DNA of 64,000 nucleotides from Solimonas soli DSM 21787 (GTDB lineage: Bacteria > Pseudomonadota > Gammaproteobacteria > Nevskiales > Nevskiaceae): NCBI RefSeq assembly GCF_000474945.1, contig NZ_KI440838.1, positions 247,467-311,466 of the forward strand. Direction: 5' to 3'. Position 1 is the stretch's first letter, and each line of letters begins with the position of its first letter. The notes beneath the pieces are model-generated. The model searched no databases. It was not told the DNA's origin and saw nothing but the letters and a program-made list of their open reading frames with translations. The position numbers and the translations under genes were made by a program. Shown here one piece after another: positions 19,697 through 28,649 of this stretch.

Positions 19697-20734
19697 ATGA
19701 CCGCACTTCTCACCTCCGCGCCTCCGGCCGAACTGGCCGAACTGCAGCGCCTGATCGACACCACGCCGGCGCCGCTCGAGGCGCGTGTGCTGTGCGAGGT
19801 GCGCGTGCGCGACCGCGTGTTTCCGGTGCATGCGCTGACGCTCGGCAATCCGTCGCCGGAAGCGCCGGCGGTCGGTTTCTTCGGCGGCGTGCACGGGCTC
19901 GAACGCATCGGCGCGGAAGTGGTCATCGCCTACCTGCGCAGCCTGGTGTCGCGCCTGTCCTGGGACGCCTCGCTGCACCAGCAGCTCGAGCACGTGCGCC
20001 TGGTCTTCATGCCGCTCGTCAATCCGGGCGGCCTGTGGCTCGGCACGCGCGCCAATCCGCGCGGCGTGGATCTGATGCGCAACGCGCCGATCGACGCCGT
20101 CGAGTCGGTGCCGTTCATGGTCGGCGGCCAGCGCCTCAGCGCCGGCCTGCCCTGGTACCGCGGCGCCAGCGGCGCACCGATGGAGAGCGAGAGTGCGGCG
20201 CTGTGCGCGCTCGTCGAGCAGGAATTGCTCGGCCGGCCCTTGAGCATCGCCATCGACTGCCATTCCGGATTCGGCGTCGACGATCGCCTGTGGTTTCCGT
20301 ACGCGCACACGCGCGCGCCGATTCCGCATCTCGCCGAAATGCATGCGCTGAGCCAGATCTTCGCCAACAGCCATGCGCATCATCGCTACGTGTTCGAGCC
20401 GCAGAGCCTGCAATACCTGACGCACGGCGATCTCTGGGATTACCTCTATCGGCGCGCGCTCGACACGCCGGCGTCGACCTTCCTGCCGCTGACCCTGGAG
20501 ATGGGCTCCTGGCTGTGGGTCAAGAAGAATCCGCGGCAGATCTTCACGCGCTACGGCATCTTCAATCCGCTGATCGCGCATCGCCAGCAGCGCGTCATGC
20601 GCCGCCACCATGCGCTGCTCGATTTCTTCGTGCGCGCGGCGATCGGCCATGCGCGCTGGCTGCCGCGCGGTCCGGCGCGCGAGCAGCACCGCGCGGACGC
20701 GATGGCGCGCTGGTATGCGAAAGTGCCGGCATGA
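19697..20734 (+). CDS. M14-family zinc carboxypeptidase-like protein
   Basis: A 345-residue enzyme with the M14 zinc site: 'GGVHGLERIG' (HxxE) for the first two ligands and 'IDCHSGFG' for the third. 'PLVNPGGLWLGTRANPRGVDLMRN' and a late 'LTLEMGSW' with the catalytic Glu are also present. This is the succinylglutamate desuccinylase/carboxypeptidase layout without a signal peptide, so it is probably cytosolic. It ends with ATGA overlapping the next hydrolase gene, so the two are coupled. Confidence 0.85.
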   Translation: MTALLTSAPPAELAELQRLIDTTPAPLEARVLCEVRVRDRVFPVHALTLGNPSPEAPAVGFFGGVHGLERIGAEVVIAYLRSLVSRLSWDASLHQQLEHVRLVFMPLVNPGGLWLGTRANPRGVDLMRNAPIDAVESVPFMVGGQRLSAGLPWYRGASGAPMESESAALCALVEQELLGRPLSIAIDCHSGFGVDDRLWFPYAHTRAPIPHLAEMHALSQIFANSHAHHRYVFEPQSLQYLTHGDLWDYLYRRALDTPASTFLPLTLEMGSWLWVKKNPRQIFTRYGIFNPLIAHRQQRVMRRHHALLDFFVRAAIGHARWLPRGPAREQHRADAMARWYAKVPA

Positions 20735-21501
20735 GCGAACCGCCGCAAAAATCCGCGACCTGGGTCCTGCTGCGCGGCCTGATCCGCGACCGCCGGCACT
20801 GGGGCGAGTTTGCGCAGCGCTTCGCGGCCGGCCTCGGCGGCGCGGACGTCCTCGCCCTCGACCTGCCGGGCAACGGCGAGCTGAATCACCAAGACAGTCC
20901 GACGACGATCGCCGGCATGGTCGCCTACGCGCGCGCCGAACTCGGGCGCCGCGGCATCGCGCCGCCGTATCGCCTGTTGGCGATGTCGCTCGGCGGCATG
21001 GTGGCGACGGCCTGGGCCGACGCGCATCCGCAGGAGATCGCCGCGATGGTGCTGGTCAACACCAGCCTGCGGCCGCTGAGCCCGTTCTGGCAGCGCCTGC
21101 GCCCGCAGGCCTATCCGACCGTCGTGCGCCTGCTGCTCAATCCCGACGCGCGCCATGGCGAAGCGGCCATCCTGCGCCTGACCAGCAGTCGCGCCGCCGA
21201 GCGCAGCGTGGTGCTCGACGACTGGATCGCCTGGCGCCTCGCGCGGCCGGTATCGCGCGGCAACGCGCTGCGCCAGCTGCTGGCGGCCTTGCGTTTTCGC
21301 GCGCCGCGTCGCGCGCCGGCGCCGCCGACGCTGGTGCTGGTCGGGCTCGGCGATCGCCTCGTCGATCCGCGCTGCTCGCAGCGCCTGGCGCGGCGCTGGC
21401 AATGCGCGATCGCCGCGCATCCGGACGCCGGGCACGATCTGCCGCTCGACGACGCCGACTGGGTGATCGCGCAGGTGCGCGGCTGGACGCACGCCGTCTG
21501 A
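20731..21501 (+). CDS. Alpha/beta hydrolase (second of the coupled pair)
   Basis: A 256-residue protein. Visible catalytic parts are the elbow 'LAMSLGGMVATAWA', an Asp region 'VLVGLGDRLVDPRCS' and His in 'HPDAGHDLPLDDADW'. The ATG at 20731 overlaps the stop of the M14 gene by four bases. Its role may be linked to the peptidase, but the substrate is not visible. Confidence 0.85.
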   Translation: MSEPPQKSATWVLLRGLIRDRRHWGEFAQRFAAGLGGADVLALDLPGNGELNHQDSPTTIAGMVAYARAELGRRGIAPPYRLLAMSLGGMVATAWADAHPQEIAAMVLVNTSLRPLSPFWQRLRPQAYPTVVRLLLNPDARHGEAAILRLTSSRAAERSVVLDDWIAWRLARPVSRGNALRQLLAALRFRAPRRAPAPPTLVLVGLGDRLVDPRCSQRLARRWQCAIAAHPDAGHDLPLDDADWVIAQVRGWTHAV

Positions 21502-21539
21502 GACTTGCGCCGCCGGCGCCGCGCCGCGAAGCTGCGGCG

Positions 21540-22136
21540 ATGGACAAACCGCATGCTCCCTCCTGCGAGCGCAATCGCGAGCCGATCCTCGCCGTGCTGC
21601 GCGAGCATTTCGCCGATCGGCGCCGCGTGCTCGAGATCGGCAGCGGCACCGGCCAGCACGCGGTGTACTTCGGCGCCGCGCTGCCGTGGCTGCAATGGCA
21701 GACCTCGGACCGCCGCGAACACCACGCGGGCATCCGCGCCTGGCTCGACGAGGCCGCGCTGCCGAACGTGCTCGCGCCGCTGGCGCTCGACGTCGGCGCC
21801 GACACCTGGCCGGACGCCCGCTACGACGCCGCCTTCAGCGCCAATACCCTGCACATCATGAGCTGGACGGACATCGAGGCACTGTTCGCCGGCCTCGCGC
21901 GCGTGCTCGATGCCGACGACGCGACGCTCGTCGTCTACGGACCTTTCAACCAGGGCGGCACTTACACGAGCCCGGGCAACGCCGATTTCGACGGCTGGCT
22001 GAAGGCGCGCGGCGCGCACATGGGTATCCGCGACGCCGAGGCGGTCGACGCGCTCGCCGCCCGGCACGGCCTCGCGCTCGCCGCCGACCTGGCGATGCCG
22101 GCCCACAACCGCTGCCGCGTCTGGCGGCGCGGCTGA
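21540..22136 (+). CDS. DUF938 SAM-dependent methyltransferase
   Basis: A 198-residue protein with a class I SAM motif 'VLEIGSGTGQHAVYFGAALP' and the family opener 'PSCERNREPILAVLREHF'. 'QWQTSDRREHHAGIRAW' and 'FNQGGTYTSPGNADFDGWL' are diagnostic of DUF938 (related to human METTL26). Substrate unknown. Start at ATG 21540; an upstream frame is open but without a good start. The 3' end is convergent with the kinase-fusion gene. Confidence 0.88.
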   Translation: MDKPHAPSCERNREPILAVLREHFADRRRVLEIGSGTGQHAVYFGAALPWLQWQTSDRREHHAGIRAWLDEAALPNVLAPLALDVGADTWPDARYDAAFSANTLHIMSWTDIEALFAGLARVLDADDATLVVYGPFNQGGTYTSPGNADFDGWLKARGAHMGIRDAEAVDALAARHGLALAADLAMPAHNRCRVWRRG

Positions 22137-22140
22137 GCGA

Positions 22141-24864
22141 TCAGGCGCGGCCCGGCTTCATGTCCGTCTGCCATTGGCGGGCGCGCTGCAGATAGCGCGG
22201 GTTGGCCTGCGGCACGCGCTCCAGCTCGGCGATCGCCGCGCCGAACAGCTGCGCGGCTTCCTCGTCCTCGCCGAGCTTGTCGAGGCTGTGCGCCAGCGCC
22301 GACAGCACGGTCGCGTGCAGCCAGTGGTCCTGGCGGCCGTAGATCTGCTCCATGACCCGCAGCGCGCGCCGCTGCATGTCGGCGGCGTCCTGCCATTCGC
22401 CGAGATCCTGCAGCATGCGGCCGATGTTGTGCATGGCCACCAGCACCTGGCTGTCGCGCTCGCCGAACTTCGCGGTCTGCGCGGCGAGCACCTCGCGATA
22501 GATGGCGATCGCCTTGCGCGGCTCGCCCATGTCGCTGTAGAGGTAGGCCATGCCGCTGCGCGTGACTAGCGTGTCGGTGTGCAGCTCGCCGAGCACCCGG
22601 CGCTGCCGCGCGTAGACACCCTCGAAGACCCGCATGGCGCCGGCGTAGTCCTTGCCGTAGTGCAGCGTGGTGCCGAGCGCCTGTTCGATGTTCATCGTCA
22701 GGCGATGGTCGGCGCCGAGCGCGCGCGTCGCGTCGGCCAGCAGCGGTGCGAGCAGGTCGTGCGCTTCGCCGATGCGGCCGGCCTGGATCAGCGCGCCGGC
22801 CATCGAGCGCCGCGACATGAAGACTTCCGGATGCAGCGGCGGATGCAGGCGCAGATTGACGGCGACCGCCTCGCGGTTGGCGGCCAGGCATTCATCCATG
22901 CGGCTGGTGTCGCAGAGCAGGTCGGCGTGATAGCGGCGCAGGCGCGCCTGGATCGGATCGTTGGCGGCCAGCTCGCGTTCGATCTGCGGCGTCAGCGCCT
23001 CGATCGCCGCGAGCGCATCGCCGGGACGGTTGTCCATGTGACTCAGGCGCGCCACTTCCACCTGCGCGGCCAGCGACAGGGCGCGCAGGCCGGCGCCGTC
23101 GGCCAGCACGCGCGCCTGTTCGGCCTCCCGGCGCGATTCGCCGAAAGCCTCGGTGTCGAGCAGGCAGCGGCTGATCTGCAGATGCAGATCGGCGGCGAGG
23201 CCGGGCTGCTCGGCGGCCGCATCGCCAAGCAACTGCAGGCCGCGGCGGAACTGCGCCTCGGCGGCGGTCCACTGGCCGAAGCCGAACAGCGCGTTGCCGA
23301 GTGAACGGCGGATCGACGCCTCGATGAGCGGCTGTCCCTGCAGACGGTCGCCGAGCTTGCCGGCGGCGACCTGCAGCAGTTCCTTCACCGTGATGTCGGG
23401 CCGGCCGCTCAGTTCGGGATCGGTCGCCGCCAGCACGTCGTCGAGCAGGAACTGGTTGACGGCGCCGGCCGCCAGCTCGGCGCGCTGCGCCTGGTCGCGC
23501 GCGCGCCGTGCGTCGACGTATAGCCAGGTGCTGACGGCGAGGCCGACGGCCAGGGCCGCGAACGCGACGGCGATCCAGCCGCGCTGCGCGCGCCAGCGTT
23601 CGATCTGCCGGCGCGCCGCGTCGGCGCGCGCCTGCTCGACGCGTTCGTGCTCCAGCTGCAGGCGACGACCGTCGAGCGCGCGCAGGCGCTGCGCGAGCTG
23701 CGCGGCGTCGGCGAGGCGGCGCGCCGGATCGAGCTGCGCGGCGGCGGCGATGTCCTCGCGCAGCAGCGGCTCGTCGACATCGCGCTCCCAGCCCGGCGCC
23801 AGCGGCCGGCGCAGATCGCCGACGATCAGCTGATACAGCAGCACGCCGAGCGCGTAAACATCGCTCTTCAGCGTCGCCGGCTGGCCGGCGATCACCTCCG
23901 GCGCGAGATACATGAGCGAGCCGGAGGAATCACCGTCGCCGATCTCGCGCGTCAGGCCGAGGCGGGTGATCGACAGCGCCTGCAGGCGCGTGTCGTCGAT
24001 CAGCATGCCGCTGCCGAAATCGGCGAGCCGCACCCCCGGCCGGCCGGCGGCGTCGCCGACGATCAGCAGGTTCGCCGGCTTGACGTCCTTGTGCAGCACG
24101 CCGACGCCGTGCGCGGCGGCCAGCGCCTCGGCGGCCTGCGCGACCAGCTCGATGCGCGTCTGCAGCGGCACGTGCGGATGCTCGCCGAGCCAGCGTTCGA
24201 GGCTGCCGGCCGGGCACCATTCGGTCTCGATGAAGTAGGGCGCCTCCTGCAGATTCCAGTCGAGCACCGGCACCACGGCGGCGCGCTCGCCGAGACTCTC
24301 GGTGAGCAGGCGCTGCAGGGTGATCTCGCGCTTGAGCGTCGAGAGCCCGGCACCGTCGCCGGCGAACTTGAGGACGCGGCGCTCGCGCGTCTTGGCCTGC
24401 TCGATCAGCCAGGTTTCGTTGCGGCCTTCGCCGAGGCGTTCGACCAGCGTCCAGTTCGGGCGCAGCGGTGGCACCTCGCCGGCGCGCAGGTGCAGGGTCG
24501 CCGGCGATTGCGTCTTCAGCGGCGTCAGGCGCTCGACGGCGGCGTCGAAGCGGTAGCCGTAGCCGTGCACGGTGCGGATGACGCGCTGCTCGCCGTCGCC
24601 GATCGCGCGGCGCAGCAGCGAGACGGAGCGGGCCAGCACCGACTCGCTGAGCACGCGGCCGGGCCACACGGCGTCGAGCAGCTCGTCCTTGGTCAGCACC
24701 TCGCCCGGATGGCGCACGAAGACGCGCAGCAATTCGAGCGACTTCGATTCGACCGGGACGCTTGCGCCGGCCAGCAGGATCTCGAGCCGGAACTCGTCCA
24801 GCTCCACCACGCCGAAACGCCAGCGCGCCGGCTGCAGATTCGGTTCCGGAATCGGTGCGTTCAT
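22141..24864 (-). CDS. Winged-helix / Ser-Thr protein kinase / TM / TPR fusion regulator
   Basis: A 907-residue fusion. Residues ~10-110 are an OmpR/PhoB-type winged helix ('LLRVFVRHPGEVLTKDELLDAVWPG', then 'RTVHGYGYRF'). Residues ~135-400 are a Hanks-type kinase with catalytic 'HKDVKPANLL', 'LADFGSG' and APE-like 'LAPEVIAGQPATLKSDVYALGVLLYQL'. One membrane helix follows near 425-447. From ~470 to the end are TPR units of about 40 residues ('GQWTAAEAQFRRGLQLLG', 'YLYSDMGEPRKAIAIYREVL'). The kinase lacks a full glycine loop ('LGEGRNETW') but keeps its main catalytic residues. DNA binding plus kinase in the cytosol and TPRs outside suggests an envelope-sensing regulator (inference). It is divergent from the OrfA-like gene and the TonB-dependent receptor. 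Confidence 0.9.
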   Translation of the reverse strand: MNAPIPEPNLQPARWRFGVVELDEFRLEILLAGASVPVESKSLELLRVFVRHPGEVLTKDELLDAVWPGRVLSESVLARSVSLLRRAIGDGEQRVIRTVHGYGYRFDAAVERLTPLKTQSPATLHLRAGEVPPLRPNWTLVERLGEGRNETWLIEQAKTRERRVLKFAGDGAGLSTLKREITLQRLLTESLGERAAVVPVLDWNLQEAPYFIETEWCPAGSLERWLGEHPHVPLQTRIELVAQAAEALAAAHGVGVLHKDVKPANLLIVGDAAGRPGVRLADFGSGMLIDDTRLQALSITRLGLTREIGDGDSSGSLMYLAPEVIAGQPATLKSDVYALGVLLYQLIVGDLRRPLAPGWERDVDEPLLREDIAAAAQLDPARRLADAAQLAQRLRALDGRRLQLEHERVEQARADAARRQIERWRAQRGWIAVAFAALAVGLAVSTWLYVDARRARDQAQRAELAAGAVNQFLLDDVLAATDPELSGRPDITVKELLQVAAGKLGDRLQGQPLIEASIRRSLGNALFGFGQWTAAEAQFRRGLQLLGDAAAEQPGLAADLHLQISRCLLDTEAFGESRREAEQARVLADGAGLRALSLAAQVEVARLSHMDNRPGDALAAIEALTPQIERELAANDPIQARLRRYHADLLCDTSRMDECLAANREAVAVNLRLHPPLHPEVFMSRRSMAGALIQAGRIGEAHDLLAPLLADATRALGADHRLTMNIEQALGTTLHYGKDYAGAMRVFEGVYARQRRVLGELHTDTLVTRSGMAYLYSDMGEPRKAIAIYREVLAAQTAKFGERDSQVLVAMHNIGRMLQDLGEWQDAADMQRRALRVMEQIYGRQDHWLHATVLSALAHSLDKLGEDEEAAQLFGAAIAELERVPQANPRYLQRARQWQTDMKPGRA

Positions 24865-24956
24865 TCAGGACTCCCCGCGGCGGGCGGACGCGGCGCGGCG
24901 CGCCGGGGCGAGGCCGCGCACGCCGCACATCCTGGTCGCCGCAAAAAAATTTTCTG

Positions 24957-25000
24957 CCTCACGAAAACCTCAGGAAAGCCTCAGTGCGTCCTAAGGACGC
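24957..25000. promoter_or_regulatory. Four direct repeats spaced by exactly 11 bp (CCTCA / CCTAA)
   Basis: CCTCA at 24957, 24968 and 24979 and CCTAA at 24990 recur every 11 bases: units CCTCACGAAAA, CCTCAGGAAAG, CCTCAGTGCGT, CCTAAGGACGC. PhoB-type winged helices bind direct repeats with this spacing (7-bp half sites plus 4). The array sits between the kinase-fusion gene and the OrfA-like gene, so it is the best candidate operator for the fusion's own winged-helix domain. Confidence 0.6.
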
Positions 25001-25059
25001 CCGCCGGCCCGCTGCGCAGGATGCCGCCCGACCACTCCTGTTTTCGACGAGGCACGCAG

Positions 25060-25350
25060 ATGAAATGTCGTCACTCCAAAGCGCAGATTCTGGCCATCCT
25101 CCGCGAGTATGACAGCGGCGAGGCGCCATCCGTGGTCAGCCTCTGCGCCAGGCACCGGATCTCGCGGCAGGCCTACTACTACTGGCGCGCCAAGTACGGC
25201 ACCGAGTCGGCCGCCGAACAGCGCCTCGCCGCGCTCGAGCACGAGGTCCGCGCCCTGCGCGCGCTGATCGACGCCCGCGTCTACGGCAATCCGGACATGC
25301 GCCTGCCGGGCTACGGCCCGGCCCGTTATCCGGCGCGCATCGCCGCCTGA
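25060..25350 (+). CDS. IS3 OrfA-like HTH protein without OrfB (probably domesticated)
   Basis: A 96-residue protein: 'RHSKAQILAILREYDSGEAPS' and 'SLCARHRISRQAYYYWRAKYG' form the HTH_Tnp_1 fold of IS3/IS911 OrfA. A short leucine-zipper-like helix follows ('AALEHEVRALRALIDARV'). No OrfB, inverted repeats or target duplication are visible. The C-terminal 20 residues (Pro/Gly/Tyr-rich) are not OrfA-like. It is read in the same direction as the TonB-dependent receptor and divergent from the kinase fusion, so a regulatory role is plausible but inferred. Confidence 0.7.
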   Translation: MKCRHSKAQILAILREYDSGEAPSVVSLCARHRISRQAYYYWRAKYGTESAAEQRLAALEHEVRALRALIDARVYGNPDMRLPGYGPARYPARIAA

Positions 25351-25373
25351 GAACCGATCCGAAACCTCGGGAC

Positions 25374-25402
25374 CGCGCGCCGGTGTGGGGCACCGGCGCG
25401 CG
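25374..25402 (+). promoter_or_regulatory. Strong 12-bp hairpin between the OrfA-like gene and the TonB-dependent receptor
   Basis: The arms are CGCGCGCCGGTG (25374-25385) and CACCGGCGCGCG (25391-25402) around TGGGG. There is no T-run downstream, so it is more likely an mRNA-stability or attenuation element in the 118-base leader than a terminator. Confidence 0.6.
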
Positions 25403-25468
25403 CTGATTACCGCGCTGGAAGCCGTCCGGCTCCTGCCCGCAATCATCTAACGCACTTGGGAGATTTCA

Positions 25469-28400
25469 ATGACGGATTCCTTACATGCGCGGCCGGCGCG
25501 CCACCGGCTTTCGGGCCAGGCACGGCATCGCGCGGCAGAGCGGCCCTGGCGGAAGAGCGCGCTCGCGCTTGCCCTGAGCAGCCCGCTGGCCCTCACGGCG
25601 CTGGAGAGCGGCCTGATGCTGACCGTGCTGGCGCCCGGCGCGGCGCGCGCCGCGAGCAATTCCGAAGGCTATGTCTACGGCATCGCACCGGCAGGCGCGA
25701 ACATCACCCTGCGCAGTGCGGAAACCGGCTACGTCCGCGGCACCGTGGCCGGCGCGAACGGCAGCTTCCAGATCACCGCGGTTCCGGTCGGCAGCTATGA
25801 GGTCACGGCCGTCGTCGAGGGCGGCGAGCAGAAACAGACCGTGACGGTGTCGATCGGCGAAGGCGCGCAGCTGCGCTTCGTCGCCGAGGAGATCGCCGAA
25901 GTCACGGTCACGGGCCAGCGCAGCAATGTCGACACGACTGCCGTGGAAACCTCGACGAATCTCAGCGCGGAGGAACTCGAAAGGCTTCCCGTGCAGCGCC
26001 ACATCAGTGCCGTGCAGATGCTGGCGCCCGACGCCAGCGCCGGATCGAGCGACTACGAGACCAAGCAGGGCAACCATCTGGTGGCCTTCGGCGGCGCCTC
26101 GCCGCTCGAGAACGGCTTCTTCCTCAACGGTTTCAACATCACCGACTTCCGCCTCGGCCTCGGCGGCAGCGAAGTGCCCTTCCAGTTTCTGCAGGAGACG
26201 CAGATCAAGACCGGCGGCTACTCCGCGGCCTTCGGGCGCTCGCTCGGCGGCGTCGTCAACATGGTCAGCAAGACCGGCACCAACAGCTTCCTGGCCGGCG
26301 GCAATCTGTTCTGGGAACCGGAATGGGCGCGCGGGCACTCGCCCGACGTGGATTTCGTCGACAACGCGGGCAAGGTCGTCCACAAGGTCTACAACAGTGC
26401 CGACGAAGACGACGGCGTCGAAGGCAATCTGTTCGCGGGCGGGCCGCTCATCAAGGACCGCCTGTTCTTCTATGGCGTGGTCGGGATGAAGGACATCTCG
26501 AGCCAGTACGTCGGCGCGCGAGGCGACACGTATTCGAAGGAGAAGTCGGACGGCCCGCTCTACTACGCGCTCAATCTCGCCGCCAATCTCGCGCCGGGCC
26601 ACCGCCTGCAGTTCACCACCTTCTCCGACGAGCGCGACTCGGAAATCGCCGTTTACGACTATGACTTCGACGACAAGGCGGTCGGCGCGGCGAGTTCGAG
26701 GACGCAAGCGACCACCGGCGGTCAGGCCTACATCGCCAACTACGACGGACAGGTCGCCGACTGGTTCAGCCTCTCCGCGCTGTACGGCCATGGCGAAATC
26801 AAGGACAAGTCGTCCGCGCTGGCGGGCGACGGCGGGCCGTGCACGGCGGTGATCGACAACCGCACCGGCTCCAACGAGCGTCTCGGCTGTGTCTCGGCCG
26901 AGACGCGCAATCGCGACATCCTGGACACGCGTGAATCCTGGCGCCTGGAAGGCACGTTCTTCTTCTCGCTGCTCGGCGAGCACCAGGTCAAGGCCGGCTA
27001 CGAAGTCGAGGACCTGACGACGGACATCACGCAGGCCTACGTCGGCAACGGCACGGTCTATACCTACTCGCGCTGCCACAACGAGGAAGATCCCGAGGCG
27101 GGATGCTCCGTGGGTGGCGAGACCATCGCCGAAGGCGCCGATTTCGTGCGTCTGCGCACGTATCCGATCTTCGGTAAGTTCGACAACGACCTGAGCGCGT
27201 ACTACATCGAGGATCGCTGGCAGATCCATCGGCAGCTGCTGCTGTCGCTCGGCCTGCGCAACGACACCTTCGACCTCAAGAACCGCCAGGGCCGGTCCTG
27301 GACCAGGCAGGACGAGCAGTGGGGTCCGCGCCTCGGCATCGCCTTCGATCCGCTCGACGACGGCCGTTCGAGGATCTATGCGAACTACGGGCGCTACTAC
27401 ATGCCCATCGAGACCAACACCGCGACGCGCACGCTTTCGGGCGGCGTCGACGAGAGCTCGTACTACGAGTTCACCGCGATCGATCCGCTGACCGGCATCC
27501 CGACGCTCGGCGACAAGATCGGTGCGACCACGTCCGCCGCGGTCTCGAACGACTATCCGCGCGCCGCGAACCTCAAGCCGTCCTCGCAGGACGAGTTCAT
27601 CCTCGGCTACGAGATGGAAGTCGCGCCGTCGTGGAGCGCCGGCATCAAGGGTCTGCATCGCCGCCTGAACGAGGTCATCGAAGACACCTGCGGTTACTTC
27701 CCGACGGAAGAAGGCGATCTCACCTATGGCTGCGTCCTGCTGAATCCGGGCCGCGATGCGGTGATCAGGAATCAGGACTGGAACTTCGACGGCGAGATCG
27801 ACAACGTCACGCTGACGTCCGACTTCCTCGGCCTGCCGAAGGCGGAACGCAAGTACTACGCCCTCACGCTGAACCTCGATCGCGCGTTCGACGGCAAGTG
27901 GTTCGTCAAGAGCAGCTATACCTGGTCGCACACCTACGGCAACTTCGAAGGCTACGCGCGCTCCGATACGGGCCAGGCCGATCCAGGCATCTCGTCGACC
28001 TTCGATCTCCCGCAGCTCATTTCCTACGGCGACCTGCCGCAGGATCACCGCCACAACGTCAAGATCTCCGGGGCCTATGCGATCACCGACGAGTGGATGG
28101 TGGGTCTCAGCTTCTCGGCCATCAGCGGCCGGCCGAAGAACGCCTATGGCCGCATCCCGCCCGGCACGCCGCTGGGTGATTACGACCCGCAGACCAATCA
28201 GGCCATCATCGACGCGTACAACGAGCAGTACGAGGGGGAGTTCTCGTATGTCGACGGCAAGCGGGTCGGTCGCGGCAGCGAGGGACGCCTGGGCTGGATC
28301 ATCGATCTCAACGCGTCGGTCAGCTACAGCCCGAAGTTCGTGCCCGGCCTGACGCTCGGCATGGATGTCTTCAACGTGCTCAATGGCGACACCGTCACCA

Positions 28401-28522
28401 ACATCGACGAGTCGAAGGAACTGCTGACGATCGACAACCCGGCCTACGGCACGCCGCGCGACTCCGATTCGTTCCAGAAGCCGCGCTACTTCCGCTTCAG
28501 TCTCGGCTACGAGTTCAAGTAA
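25469..28522 (+). CDS. Oar-like TonB-dependent outer-membrane receptor
   Basis: A 1017-residue protein. After a long signal region (to about AAS, residue ~62) an N-terminal carboxypeptidase-regulatory-like domain appears ('YVYGIAPAGANITLRSAETGYVRG'). The plug follows ('ERLPVQRHISAVQMLAPDAS', 'GRSLGGVVNMVSKTGTN') and then the 22-strand barrel. It ends with the barrel-type terminus '...FRFSLGYEFK'. Oar proteins take up or anchor unknown substrates. GGGAGA precedes the start by seven bases. A strong terminator follows. It needs TonB-ExbB-ExbD, which occur at the end of the window. Confidence 0.9.
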   Translation: MTDSLHARPARHRLSGQARHRAAERPWRKSALALALSSPLALTALESGLMLTVLAPGAARAASNSEGYVYGIAPAGANITLRSAETGYVRGTVAGANGSFQITAVPVGSYEVTAVVEGGEQKQTVTVSIGEGAQLRFVAEEIAEVTVTGQRSNVDTTAVETSTNLSAEELERLPVQRHISAVQMLAPDASAGSSDYETKQGNHLVAFGGASPLENGFFLNGFNITDFRLGLGGSEVPFQFLQETQIKTGGYSAAFGRSLGGVVNMVSKTGTNSFLAGGNLFWEPEWARGHSPDVDFVDNAGKVVHKVYNSADEDDGVEGNLFAGGPLIKDRLFFYGVVGMKDISSQYVGARGDTYSKEKSDGPLYYALNLAANLAPGHRLQFTTFSDERDSEIAVYDYDFDDKAVGAASSRTQATTGGQAYIANYDGQVADWFSLSALYGHGEIKDKSSALAGDGGPCTAVIDNRTGSNERLGCVSAETRNRDILDTRESWRLEGTFFFSLLGEHQVKAGYEVEDLTTDITQAYVGNGTVYTYSRCHNEEDPEAGCSVGGETIAEGADFVRLRTYPIFGKFDNDLSAYYIEDRWQIHRQLLLSLGLRNDTFDLKNRQGRSWTRQDEQWGPRLGIAFDPLDDGRSRIYANYGRYYMPIETNTATRTLSGGVDESSYYEFTAIDPLTGIPTLGDKIGATTSAAVSNDYPRAANLKPSSQDEFILGYEMEVAPSWSAGIKGLHRRLNEVIEDTCGYFPTEEGDLTYGCVLLNPGRDAVIRNQDWNFDGEIDNVTLTSDFLGLPKAERKYYALTLNLDRAFDGKWFVKSSYTWSHTYGNFEGYARSDTGQADPGISSTFDLPQLISYGDLPQDHRHNVKISGAYAITDEWMVGLSFSAISGRPKNAYGRIPPGTPLGDYDPQTNQAIIDAYNEQYEGEFSYVDGKRVGRGSEGRLGWIIDLNASVSYSPKFVPGLTLGMDVFNVLNGDTVTNIDESKELLTIDNPAYGTPRDSDSFQKPRYFRFSLGYEFK

Positions 28523-28537
28523 GGCGGCGGTGGCGGA

Positions 28538-28563
28538 CGGCGGCCCTGGGGCCGCCGTTTTTT
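28538..28563 (+). terminator. Rho-independent terminator after the TonB-dependent receptor
   Basis: CGGCGGCC (28538-28545), loop CTGG, GGCCGCCG (28550-28557), then six T (28558-28563). Textbook form. Confidence 0.93.
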
Positions 28564-28649
28564 CCGGGCCCAAGGGCAGGCCCGGCGGAGCTTGGCGCCA
28601 GTCGGCGGATGCATGCGCACGGTACGCTATGCTGCCCGGCCGTGGCCTG

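Noticed and set aside
25060..25350. OrfA-like gene as an active IS3 element
   Set aside because: No OrfB, no terminal inverted repeats and no target duplication are visible.
25481..28573. Long minus-strand open frame opposite the TonB-dependent receptor
   Set aside because: Antisense shadow of a barrel gene; no domain and typical shadow composition.
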